A stretch of DNA of 64,000 bases from Macrobrachium rosenbergii (lineage: Eukaryota > Arthropoda > Malacostraca > Decapoda > Palaemonidae): positions 43,604,358-43,668,357 of the forward strand of contig NC_089741.1 of the NCBI RefSeq assembly GCF_040412425.1, given 5' to 3'. Under the pieces are notes generated by a model. That model saw only the letters and a program-made list of their open reading frames with translations, ran no database searches and was not told the DNA's origin. Positions within the stretch are counted from its first letter, which is position 1. The number at the start of each line of letters is the position of its first letter. Position numbers and translations under genes: made by a program. Below, one piece after another: positions 33,700 to 46,350 of the stretch.

Positions 33700-35684
33700 T
33701 ATTGCCTTAGCCATTTTATTGAAAATTGCTACACATAATATATCTGCTATGTTCTACTGTACAGGGGATCTTGGTCAAAACAGACAAACCGGGCTGAGCT
33801 GTCGCACCACCAGAGCGACATACACCCAGGGTCTGACACCCAGTCCTTCTGGGTCACAAGTCACTGGATTCATGATGAAGGGATAACTTGAATTTAATGA
33901 ATATGTGATTGAGCCCAGGCTAAGATGAAGTTTGCTATTGAGGTGGTTAGCCCAGGGTCATTATGAGGTGTTTAGTGGCAACATGTTGTGTGATGAGGTC
34001 AAATTCAAGGCTACAAGTTCAATAAATTAACAAGTCACTGTCATAAAAAGTCTCAAAATTTTTCCACTTGTTTAGAGTTGATGATGCAGTCATAGAACAG
34101 AGATGATTTTAAATACAAGAATATGTGCTGCAGCAGGAAGTGAACACCTCCCAGGTGTGATGGTCGAGTCTGGTGGTGCTAGTGCATCCCGGGCGATACT
34201 TTTCAAGTGATTTACATTTGGCGTTGGTTGAAAGGCCAGCAGTGAAATGAATAGCACTGCAAGGCCCAGGGTGGTGGTGGGTTATGGTGTGGTGGTGATT
34301 GTGGTGTGGTGGTGAAATAGGTAATAGTTGTGTTGGGTCACGGGGGTGGGGGGTGGTGGTCATGTGGTTAAAACGGTATAACATAGGGAGTCTAGAAGAA
34401 AGATAAAGAGATAGATTTGGACATGACAAATAATAAATTATTCCTACAACTACAACACTTGGATAGATCTGTACAGAATAGAGACAGGTCTTCTTCATCA
34501 CTTCCGGTCCAGTAGGTATGCTAACACAAAGTAGAGTCTGAATAAAAGACTTCCCATCTGATATTATTACATGAGTTAGGCCTGAGGCCACAACAAAGTC
34601 TGAGTAATACTAAAACAGCCATTGCTGTCTTTTGCACATGTGGAGGGCAAATCACGTGCCAAGGTCCCAGAGGTCCCAGGCTAGAGGAATTTGTACATGA
34701 GTGTCAGCCCCGAGAGAGTAGCTTCCTATGGCTGGCTCTAGGCCATCATCCTTGGAATTTTGAGGGTGTCAAGGGGCCATCCCAAGAACACATCCCAAGG
34801 TGATGCTTGTGATAATGAGAGGGGCTGCTGCTGTTGCCTGGGACTGTGTGGTTTCTTGAAAAGTTGAAACGCATTGGGCACTTCTACAAGGTTCCAGCCA
34901 GGAGAATGGGCAGCACTGGTTGGCTGGTTGAGGCATCCGGACACCATATCATGAGCAATGATGGATGGTCTATGAAAATATCTACATCTCCATCCTACCC
35001 TTAGCTGCCTCCATCTCCTGACACTTTTGCTCTGCTTATGGATCTTGAATCTTTGATGAGCGAAATATTTAAAACATATGAAATAATAATATTCAAGAGC
35101 AATTTTGTTTCCTACAAGATTCACATAGAAAGCACAATGAATGACACAACAGACTTATCATCAAACAGCATAAATCAGAGCCATCATTTCTTTTCTTAAT
35201 ATTGTTTATGCAAGAATTCAAACATCAAAACATTTCTCCATGTGCTTATCATCATCATCCTCTTGTCTTTCCAGACTTTGTTAAATAGGTATATCACTAG
35301 TGATTCTAATCAAATTATTTCAAACTTCACAATAGGATAGAGCTCTCCAACACAGGAGTTCTGGATTTTGATTCACTTGATGAGAATTGCATTGAGGTCT
35401 GAGAAACCAGTTCCTCATAAGTCAGTGAGGACCCGTTGTCCCATTGTCACTCCACCGCACATAATCACATCACCATAATAATAATAATGTGGCAAACTGT
35501 CATAGTGCAGGGACTCTCACCACATTCTGCACTTGCACAATGCCCTCATTACCTAACTTTGACAAGCACTTGACAGCTAGGGAGGAAAGGAGATCAACCC
35601 CAGACTTATGTGCTTTGTCACAGTTTCTGAAAGGATCTGAGAGAGCTAATTCACAGGGTAAAGTGGGGATGGGAGGGGGTCACG
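33700..35684 (-). other. Ssdp: Candidate 3' UTR of Ssdp
   Basis: The sequence directly after the Ssdp stop codon on the minus strand has higher GC than the neighbouring intron and no splice signal that is needed for coding. It contains a CCACCACAATCACCACCAC-like low-complexity stretch around 34265-34360 (minus strand), which accounts for a spurious 160-codon His/Thr-rich frame. A polyadenylation hexamer AATAAA occurs on the minus strand at 33715-33720, so a UTR of about 2 kb is possible. The end point is inferred; other hexamers exist further on. Confidence 0.35.
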
Positions 35685-35795
35685 TCACGGCATAAAGTAG
35701 TCTGGATGATCTGGTGGAACGTCCTTTTCAAATCGCTTTGCCTCTTCTTGCATACTCTCCTTGATCTTTAGTATGGCTGCCGACTCATTCTGATC
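35685..35795 (-). CDS. Ssdp: Ssdp terminal coding exon
   Basis: The exon opens after a tttttgcag acceptor with GATCAG and encodes 36 residues plus TGA: DQNESAAILKIKESMQEEAK, then a basic/acidic segment ending DHPDYFMP. This ESAAILKIKESM-type tail is the conserved C-terminus of arthropod Ssdp and differs from the vertebrate SSBP2/3/4 ending. It joins in phase 0 to the exon at 52425-52619. Ssdp is a nuclear partner that stabilises LDB/Chip and LIM-homeodomain or Pygopus complexes; that role is taken from the family. The final Pro and the VPP insertion before DHPDY look like normal variation. Confidence 0.9.
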   Translation of the reverse strand, partial: DQNESAAILKIKESMQEEAKRFEKDVPPDHPDYFMP

Positions 35796-38700
35796 CTGCA
35801 AAAAGAGGTAAAGCTCTTCAGTAATTATGCCACAAGATAAAAATGAGGGACTGTAATCATTTTCATCAAGTAAATTATAGTTATGCAAGACAAATAAGGT
35901 AAATAAACACAAAAGGTAAAATGGGTAATAATAATAAAACATGGTTAGTTTTCACAAAATAATAATAATAGATAACAAAAAAGCTCAAAGCCAGGCCCTT
36001 GACCAAAGGCTTTATCATGTAAGGTGTGGGCTATATATTTAGAGGTGGCACATAAAATCCACTTTGCAATCTTGCATAATAGCATTAAACGTGTGTGTGG
36101 CTTGTGAAATCTACATATAGTATATATATAGAATATATATATACGCAGAATTTTATTACAGAGGTACATGAGAAACACTCAAGAGAGGCAACCAATGGTG
36201 CTGAGAACCAATTTAAGTGGCTCAGAATGGAGGGTCTTGTCAGGAAATGGATTTTCTTTTGGGGATCTATAACACGAGTATATTTCCTAAGAGGCCCGTA
36301 ACAAAAAAGGACAATGAAAAAACTTTTAACGATTACCGGTAAAAAAAGGAAAAATTATAACAAAACAAAAATTTAAATTAACCAAAAAATAAGAAAAAAT
36401 TATTTAAGGCAGAAAAAGCTTGAAATAACATACCTGACTAGACCCAATTGTGTAAGTGGTAAGATCATATATCATCAACCATACAGGTAGTCTATAACCG
36501 CTGCTTTTCACAATCATTTTTATAAAGCCAGCCAGCTTTACAGACTCCCAATAACGCTTGAAATAAGTGATCCTACCAAATATTAAGAGTGGAGAAATCA
36601 TTACATCTACACAGGCCAGTGAGACAGTCCACCCATCAACACCTGAGTGATCTGTTCCCATCAAGCACAGACACCTACACTCATCATGCACAATCAATAA
36701 CAGCCAAGTCATGAGGAGATGGATTTAAAAACAAAATATATAAATAGATAAATAACATTTCATAAAATCAGTGACATTGATGAAAACAAAAAGTGAAGAA
36801 GTTGTAGGTGTCTTGTGCAAGGTCCATGAAACATCTAAACAGCCTCCACCACCAGTGCCCGGGCGCCAGAGTCGAGTGGCACCACACAGCTACACAGCCA
36901 TGCACCAAGAGTCCTATACCAGTGTCTCAGTGTGTCCCAGGGTCCCTTGTGTGTGTTAAAGGAAGTGTATATTTTATAGGCTTACATATTTTGTGGCTCC
37001 ACTAGAAAGTAGAAATGTTCTTGCAACTTTACCAACACATGGAAAACTGAACATACCTCAAGGCATATCCTTAAATAAGCACAAATAGTAACATACGGCA
37101 ATTGTTTACTTGACATGTGATCGTAATACTGTATGTTTAAAATATCTTGTGGTTTAGTATTGCACTAGCTTGATGCAACATAATTTCACCTGGAATATAT
37201 ACAAATCATTTTCACAAATGATAAATATGCTTGACAATGAAGAATTTGTGAATATGCTCTTTATGACAGTATGAGAATGTTTTGATAATGCTCTTGAACA
37301 AACCAAAAAAAAAAGTGAACAGTGAAAATGAATATTGTGGAATACTTGTGATTTATAGTAAAAGTACTGTTGATTGATGGAAAATTGGCTTTCATTTACA
37401 AGTAGTCTGGAAGAAAATGAATAACGATTCTTTTCTTAAAAACAATCTCAATTGCTTTTGTAGAACAAAGTCTACTAATAGAAAATCACAATCTATGCAA
37501 TGAACAGTAAGCTGTGACTATGAAAACTGGGAGTCTAGTAAAAAAAATAAAGGTTTATTTAATGAGTAACAAACTTCCCCACAAAATGTAACATCTGTTT
37601 GTCCCACAATTTCAAATATCAGTTTTATAATACCCACATCACTAACTTGGTCTAATACTTCTAATCGTTTACTTAAGTATTTTATTCAAAGAAAAGAAAG
37701 CACATGGGGATGCCATTGGCCAAATTCAGATATTAGGATCTAACCACTGAGCAAATGATATATTGTACTTTGCACAAAGTTTCAATAAACCATTTCACAT
37801 TAGTATTTCACAAGTTAAGTGTAATTTTTAAATTATCACAACCATTGCTCCATGGTGAAGATTTATTATTTGAAAACTTAAATGATTTTAAGGGATCTGC
37901 AATGCCTAAAAATGTTCAGATTTAGGATAGATTGTAGAAGCAAGGAACTAGTTTCATTGAAATTGAGTACTATCACTAGCCACCTATACAACACAGGTGA
38001 TCATGGATGTTCATACAGTAATGTCATATGAAAGTACACTCCTTTAAATGAAGTAAATCATTTTCCAAATGCTTCAACACATTAAACCAACACAAGAGGG
38101 TGGAACCCTGTTACTGTGTGTGCAAAAAGACCTGTGGAAGTTTTTTTCGTTACAGTATTTGTTTATTATTTGGGAGGTCTGGTAAAAGTCAGTCTCCAAA
38201 CCTAAGTCCATGTATCTGGGGAGGACTCATCAGACCTTTTAGAGAATTTCTGGGAAATTTCTCTCTTAAAAATACGTCTACTGATATTGTCAGCAATATA
38301 AAAGAAACACTAAAGTTTGTTGTGCAACACTGTGACAATGCATTATCAGATACCATTAAAAAATAAACAGAACATCTGTTGTAGTTGTTGCCTGGAGACT
38401 TGATACCTTTGTGTCTTTGGTAATGTATGTCTGAACTGTGCAAGCAGTATATCTGTATACAGGCCCAAACTGATACACTGCCTCTTAAGTTTCTAATACT
38501 TAAAACCCAAGGGACTGACACATTGGAAGGTGCAATAGGATACAAGATGACATGTACTTCCCAAAAGAAAAGTTCTTTCATATAGGGCTGACTCGGTGAA
38601 ATGTGGTTTGGCATAGGAGGTGATATTATCATGGCAAGTTTACTGGACTGGTGCTTAGCCTAAGCCTAGAAATACCCAAATGTCAACAAGACTGAAGAAT

Positions 38701-41700
38701 TTAGCAGATAATCAGCCATCACTTACTTTTATGTCAAATTCACTCAAACTCTAAATTGTTTTTTGAAATAAAATTTTACCTGCCTCTGTAGCTGGCAGCA
38801 ATGAATACTAAAATTACAGTAGATTGACTGTTAAAAGCTCACACTTAACCCATGGAACAGTTCATCAAATCTGGTTTTCTATCCATGCAAAACTCATAGC
38901 ATTTGAGGAAGTGGCAAAAATGAAAAATCCTAACATTTCTTGTAAAACAAGTTACTCGACTATTGTTGGTTTTCTGCAATTTGGTATATGCCTACTGTCA
39001 ATATTACACTTTGCTGCAAAAAACTAATGTGACATGTTTTGGTAATCCAAAACTGTAGTGTGCAAGCTTTCAGCTCTCAGGTATGAGTACTATATGTTGG
39101 TTGGAAAAAAAAAAAAATCTCATTTACTTATTCAGGCTTCAAGGCTTAAAATTCTTTCAACTGCTCGTACATCTCAACATTATTTTTACCAATAATGCTT
39201 TTTTTTTCAAATGAAGTTTTACAGGTGATGTGACATTAGGTATATGATACCTTTGATAGAAAACCTCTTGACAGTATGGCAATGTTTTCCCATTCTAGTC
39301 ACTTTATTTAAATACAGAGGTTAAAGACTAAACGCCTTTCTGTCTTACGTTATTTTTAGAGTATTATCTTTCAATGACATGCTAGACCCCCCAAGAACCA
39401 GTATCAACTTGCAATTCAGCATATTAAATATATATCTTGTATACATAAAAAAAAGTTAATTTCATGCTTCATAATAATAATTTTAAAACATAAATACCTT
39501 AAAGGTATGAAATATATTTTCTTTCAATGTCATGATTCCAAGTCCTCTTGGGAATATGTTCATGGTGGTCGAGACATCTTATATAAATACATGGTTTAAT
39601 GGTTTAACAAAATTGAGTACCATACCCAGAAAAATAGTTGCTGAAATGTACAGGTCAGTGTGTTTTAAATTTCAAACATATACATAATGCTTGTAGTATG
39701 GATGTATTAATAGCACTTTCACTTATCTGAAAGTTCTGTCCTCATATATTTAGAGGAAAATGTTTAACACTTATGGATGGGCATAATGCACTAGGACTTG
39801 ATTTTACTGGCCAAAGGTGGTCATATATGACACATCACTTCAGGAAATATTACATTGATCGTTCTCTACACAAACCCATAACCTTTCTCTACATAAACCC
39901 TAGGTGAAAACCTATGCCACAAAGGATTTAATGCAGAAAGTGCACAGGATAGAAGCCAGCAGCAAAGAACAGCAATAGTTATAACTCCATATATGGGAAT
40001 TCAAGCGATAAAATGTTGACAGTGATGATTCCTATCATAATGTTATGATGAAAGTTACTTTTAAAAATTCATCCTTCTTCCAAATTATGAGTTTTACTTC
40101 ATCCCTGGTTACCCAGATAGATATGAACCAAACTGCTCCCAAATTACATTTAAGACCTTAGAACTACAAGCTACCTTGTTTTGCAACCTTCAAAAAAACA
40201 CTACTGCCAAGTAAATCAATCTCACAAAAATATATATTACAGAGACCAAAAAAAAAACGTTATAGAATATTTTAATGAAAGAAATGACAGAAGTGCTACA
40301 GCTGCAGAGTATACAGATAGGAGGAGAACTAAACGGCCATGTTGGAACTGGGATTCTGCCTATCCTGAGTATTAAACATTCTGAGCACAATGTATAAACC
40401 CAGAGAAGCTCCATTTATTATATACTAGTTTAATGAAACTTGCAAGGTTTGTCTGGGAATATGTTCTTTAAAGAGAACTGAAAATACCAAAGGCAAAGGA
40501 TGGGAAACAAAAGGGAAAGCAACTCTGCTGCACTAAAAATAAGTGCAGTACCACCTAGTATGCCACACAAGGCAGTGTCACTCCCACAAGGGTGAAGTTT
40601 GAAAATGAACAGAAAGATGTTTGCATGACAGGAGGAGAACGAAGAGTGTGACATCTGCTAACATTAGGTGAGCTTGATGAAAATTAAATATAGAAAAACC
40701 CTATGACCATCATGAATTCTACACAATAAAGCTGACAGATAACTGCTGTCCAAAATATAACAAAACCTGATGAAAGAAATGTTGGCACTCTTACGAGGGG
40801 AAAATTTACAATAATAGTATATATAAAAGGAAAGGCAATGGGAAAGCTTAAAATTGGCAACTAGTGTCTTGTTTCATGTAAAGTGAAATTGTCAAGAGGC
40901 AGTCTTAATAACTAGACAACCATAGAAGCATTATGCAAAATGCAAGAGGCTAGCCATACATCAGGAATTATGAGAAGGTATTAGACAGTGCCAAACCAAA
41001 CAGAAGGGCACAGGGTTATTATAAGTGGTTTAATGAGACTTAAGAGTCACAATGCTACTCTAAGGAGTTTGCAAGGTTTTGTACAAAAAGAAGCTAAACA
41101 GCTAACCAAGAATATTAGAGAAGCTAAACAGTTAAAAGAGAAGACAACAGATGAAAAATAAAGTGGAAACATATGCAGCTGAACCAACTGTGCCCTCTGA
41201 AATGTGTTGCACAAGCTACACTACAAGTGATGTCTTTCCATGGGAAGGAAGGAAGGAAGGAAGAGAGAGAGAGAGAGGGGGGAGGGCATTAAAAACACCA
41301 AGAGGGCCACCAGTTTGAATACAGAAAGATTTACTGAACAAGTTACAGCAAAAGGTTGATAGTAAAGACTGTGACAGGTATATTATAATGTCTATCAAGG
41401 ATAAACACACAGTCCTGTACTGTTTATCTCTGCAATACAGGAAGCTTCAAACCATGTCCCTGGAAGCTACTGCATTCAGATGGCCTGGTATTAATAGTAG
41501 AATTCAAGAAGATTGTTGAACGCTTTAAAGACTGAAGAGTAGAGGGACTGAAGGGACTGAAAGGAAGCAAAGGAAATTCAGCATGGAAAGTATCCATGTA
41601 GATGCTATGGATGAAACCAATATTATAATGGATAGTGTAATGGGAAATATTAGAGATTGTAAGACGTATGTGAAGTATTATTTTGATGTCTAAAATTCCA

Positions 41701-42237
41701 AAGAAAGGGAGGATCCCCCCCTGGAAGTGCATGTAGATCATACTGCAAATCTGAAAGATGTAACTTTCAGAGACTGGAAAAATAGGCTTGGGACAGTTTG
41801 GGAATGAAACGGAGATGAGCAGTTGGTCAGAAACTTGCTAGACATGGAAGTAGCATGTTAAATCTAGTAGAAGCCCCCCCCCCTCCCCTGTCCTAAATTT
41901 AACCGCCTTAGGGCAAAGTACTTACTAACTAGGAAGACTATTTTAGAAATTTTAAGTTATCACATTGAGGTAGATAACCTTATGAGTTATCTGAAAGAAT
42001 CTGGTTATTTTAATGAGATATAATTCCAGTACAATTAATAAAGATTTTAGTCATATTTATTTTTATACTAAGTATATTTTTTGAATAAAAAAAGTTTAAT
42101 ACATACTTAACTTTTGTTAGTTCTATCTAATATCATTCTTCATTTTCTACGTTCATATTTTAACACTGTATTTTACTAGTATATCTTCATTCACCTATTC
42201 ATTATCAATCATATCATTAATCTGTATATTTCACCTT

Positions 42238-42312
42238 CCTTACGGTGCTGAATAACCCTGATGGGTTCCGGCACTTGGTCTTCAAGACCTTAACTTCATC
42301 ATCAATCAATCA
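42238..42312 (-). repeat. Dispersed repeat end (inverted copy of 26568-26642)
   Basis: Reverse complement of the repeat at 26568-26642; the plus strand reads ggtgctgaataaccctgatg, then ggtcttcaagacctta and atcaatcaatcaaac. It lies in the Ssdp intron. Confidence 0.75.
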
Positions 42313-42520
42313 AACCAACCCCAGAAAATCATGGGAAATAGGTAAGGGTAAAGATCTAAACCAGGTAAGAAGACTGCTGAGGAGAGAGAATAAAGGGAAA
42401 TTTGATGTAGAAATGTCAATGATTTTGATGAAAACATAAATGAAAACATTTACAGTATACTATTAAAAAAGAGCTCAGCTTATGTTGCACATGCCCCACA
42501 TTGCAAAGTCCCAAAACATT

Positions 42521-42525
<5 letters not shown>

Positions 42526-42569
<44 letters not shown>
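42526..42569. repeat. Poly-A tract, 44 bp
   Basis: A homopolymer A run in the Ssdp intron, possibly a retroposon tail on the plus strand, but no element body with target duplication was identified upstream. Confidence 0.95.
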
Positions 42570-42571
<2 letters not shown>

Positions 42572-45500
42572 CTTAAATGCTCTGTAAAATATCTTTTTGG
42601 AGGAGGGCTCACGATCTTGTTCTTTAACAATGCTGACAAGTATACTCAACAGGGAAATGCAGATTATAATGACATTACTTTTATGGGACAGTACCATATC
42701 TTGAAAGCCAATCCTCTCCAGAGGATTTAGGAAACAATACCAACAGTTAATCCACCACAAAAATGCTTGAAACTTTATAACTGAAAATGGTGAAATTTCT
42801 TGTCTTCTCTTGGTAATCATGAAAATCTCTCAAATGAAAATATTACAGTAACAGAAATTAGATATCCTTCACCAATGATCTTTTAGGAAGCATATGTATA
42901 ACACATGGTCCTGCAATATGGTGTCTTTTGCATTATCCTTTTTTGTTGTCCAGTTAGAATTGATGAAAAGGCATACAGTAAATACCTCACCACTTTCTGT
43001 TGTAAATATTCTGCTATGCTAGTTTGAAGTTTGATAAGTTTCAAATACTTACATGAATAAAAGTGAAGACTACTAAATAGAAAAGACTTAAGTTTTATCT
43101 TACAAATATTAAAATATCCATGACAATGGGATCCTTTGATAATTTCTTCACAGATTAATTCTGAATAATGAGAAACTTTATACAATCCTAACTAAAGCAG
43201 TAAAATAAATGCTTCAAAATAGTACATTTAAGAAAGAGGTTGCCCAATCAATTGAAATTTCTTGGGTCTCACATGGCTCTACTATTTTAAAAGATTAAAA
43301 TGCTCAGAAATTCAATACTGTAAATGAATCAATTGAAAAAGTTGAGGATTTTTTTGACAATGCTTCAATCACTGTGCTCTCGCTCTCCAATTCATTAGGA
43401 GGTGAAATTTGGAGCGACACGTTTTACTTTTGTTACACAGCATTTTCTACCCAGGAGGAATGTTAAATTCAGTTTGTGGACAGGGTAATGCCATAATTAC
43501 ATGGTATCCCTTTTGTTATAATGATGAAAACCACATTACTACTGCAGATATGGCATTTAGGAGGTTGTCATAATATTTAACTACTTCAATATATTTATTT
43601 ATGCCAATCAAGGTATCCTATTTTAGGTAAGCACCTTGAGATTTTGCAATTCTATTTTTATAAAATATAGTGCAAGCATTATTTTCACTGGCTATAAGAA
43701 AAGATAAAAACAGCTACAGTTTAAGTTCAAAAAACCAAACCATACCTCACTAATCTCTTAAGTGCTTGCAAGAATTCCACGTACAAGAAAAAAAATAATA
43801 ATATTCCTCCAAAAGTAATAAGTAATGTAAAGAAAAAAGTTATCAAGTTTCCTATTACCTTCAAATTTTGCATCTCCTCATAACAGCTCAATTTAAAAGG
43901 CGAGATAAAAATGTCTGCCCATCTTACCCTCATAATTTTCAAATAGATAGCATTTCTTGGTTTCACATTTTTTTTATATATAAGTATGAATTTTAATTCC
44001 CTTGCCTCAAAAGACTATAATTCAGACAAATCAGAAGCCCTAGTTCACAATGTTTCCACTCCTTCCTAGCAAGTAAAGTAACAATGAATTAACACAAAAA
44101 CAACTTTAGTGGCACCCTTTGTTTAGAAAATTATCAAAACTGGGTTAAAGCACTCAGAATCATGAAAAAATTCACTCAACATGCAAGTATCTACTTCTAT
44201 AAAAATCACGATATAAAGCGATTTTGAAGCTTACGAACATATAGAAAAGATTTGCCGTCACTGCTATAAAAAAAAAAAATAAACCTAGTTAAAAATAGTA
44301 CTGATATCTCAGGTAGCAGGATTCCTAGTGGTGAAAAAGGGGGCAGTAAAGGATCGCTGTTACATCTGTAGAGCTCGATTGTGATGGTTTTTGTTTGTGC
44401 AAGAAATATAGTCTGCTTGTAATCAACTTTTTCCTATATGGCACAAATGTTACTGCATATGGTTAATACCTATGGGATTCTTTTATTACACAGTTCTTGC
44501 CTTAGCACATGTTATGCTCTGGCTAGACCATAAGCTGTGAGTAGCTGCCAGCAAGATGATTCCTCTGACCTTAGATCATTTCAGATCACCAAGGTAACAG
44601 ACATGCACTGTTTGTGCATCTTGAGAGATACAAATCTATCAACATGCTGAGTGGCTCACACTGTGCAAAGGCAAGCTTCCTAGTGTTGGCTGTGTATTTC
44701 ATCTTATTAAAACATCAAGCTAAGAGCGAATGTATAAAAAGCCTACGTGGGTGAAATATATTCCCATCACCATGATTAAGCATTAACACGCATGTATTCA
44801 TACTGGGAGGTTTGGGAAATTTACAAATTCAAAGATTGAAAAATAAAGGACTGTTTTGAAACAACAACAATAATCAAAGATATCAAGAAGAATATAAAAT
44901 ACTGAATGGATAAAACTTGTGATATGCATGCTTTTAAAAAAAAAAAACTACTGATGTAACTACGAATTACTGATTCCTTAATGTGACTTATAAAAATACA
45001 ACAGTACAGCCAAACACGCACACACAATACTGTACTTTATTGCATGTTTAGTCTAGAGAAAAAAATTAAAACTATCAGCACATCACAAGTTTTCATTTTT
45101 TTAAATTTGAAAAGTCAAATTTCCTTGAAATGGTATAAACGGGTAATTCACTGCATACTTCTAGCTGCAAAGTGATACTGGATGATATATGAAAAGGATA
45201 AAAATATTCATAATGCTAGCAATTACTGTAATGGCAATGATAAAAACCAGCGGCCGAATAAAAATTCTTCTCAATGATCATATGCAAAAGGCAACTGCAT
45301 ATTCTTTAAAAGCTTGTGATCACAACAGTGGTGACTCATACGCAGAGATGAAGATGCAATCTATCTTGAGTGTACTGTGCACATAAAATCTTGACACTGC
45401 AATATTTCAAAAAAAGCTCATACAAATTCTATGTTCTGTGAAAAGAATATAATATGAATGGATGAAAAATCTGAAATGGATGTAACTACTAAAATTACAG

Positions 45501-46089
45501 TATCATTTTTCTATCTTTATACCACTGCATTCTGTGCAGGATAAAAATCATTCACCTATAAAAGAACTGACTAATAACTTATTCCAGCTTCAACTCGAGT
45601 TACAAATACTTTATCACTAACTCACACTACACATTTTCATGTGTTGCATACACATAATTTACTTCAAATAACTTTGTAGTGTGAGAATGAATTTTCAATT
45701 TTCAACAACAAACGCTTTCAGTAAAATAATGAGCATATTTGGCTATTTTCAGTAATACTTAGAAATCACATCAAATTATAATGACTTGTTAAAAATATGC
45801 ATAACACATATGAGCACATATAGCACCAGGGTCAAGTAATATGAAAAGAGATACTGTATTACAAACTAGCAATGGTGTTTCAAACACTTAGAAAAATATG
45901 CACACAGCAGAATAATCAATTATAAAGAAAGTCCTATGTATAACGGTTTTATCCTACAAAATGAAAAGATGAACACTACTTAGACAATTTAAAAAAAAAA
46001 ATTAATGTATTACTGCAAGAATGCCCAGTTTTTAATATAAAGAGAAATGTAAGACTGATGTATAAGAGTGCAGGAATGTTGTTTAGTGC

Positions 46090-46350
46090 GGAAATGTAGT
46101 GCGGGAGAGTGTTGGGATAGTGTACGGGACAGGACAGGGCCCACACCGGACACAGGTAGGACAGCGATCAGCAGCCAGGGAGCGGCGGCCGGACTCACTC
46201 ACGATACTCACAAGTCGCACTCTAAACTTGGTCCTCACGCAACCATTGTCACGCCTGCTTTCAAATGATGCCTAAGGTGCTTTCACGGCTGTTTAAGTCC
46301 TAATAAAATTGAAGAGAGTCAAGATGGGGCCGCGATGGAGCGGTGAGAAC
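46090..46350. promoter_or_regulatory. CpG-rich island inside the Ssdp intron
   Basis: About 17 CpG dinucleotides fall within 260-290 bases, whereas kilobases on either side contain almost none; the core includes ggagcggcggccggactc. Potential splice donors occur on both strands: plus strand after an ATG at 46324 (donor gtgaga at 46343) and after acacag (gtagga near 46156); minus strand gtgagt near 46215. This pattern suits an unmethylated promoter or alternative first exon, sense or antisense to Ssdp, but no conserved peptide was seen. A GC-rich inserted repeat is the alternative. Confidence 0.4.

Noticed and set aside
33780..33860. GC-richer segment considered as a tRNA or small RNA gene
   Set aside because: No cloverleaf pairing or A/B boxes could be fitted; it probably belongs to the UTR or flank of Ssdp.
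34109..34591. Minus-strand frame of 160 codons, His/Thr/Pro-rich
   Set aside because: The His-rich part comes from GGTGGT-type low complexity; the position just after the Ssdp stop suggests untranslated region, and no domain is visible.
46010..46198. Minus-strand 62-codon frame with a signal-peptide-like start (MSPAAAPWLLIAVLPVSG)
   Set aside because: It is short, lies in the CpG-rich island where such hydrophobic frames arise by composition, and has no continuation or homology recognised.
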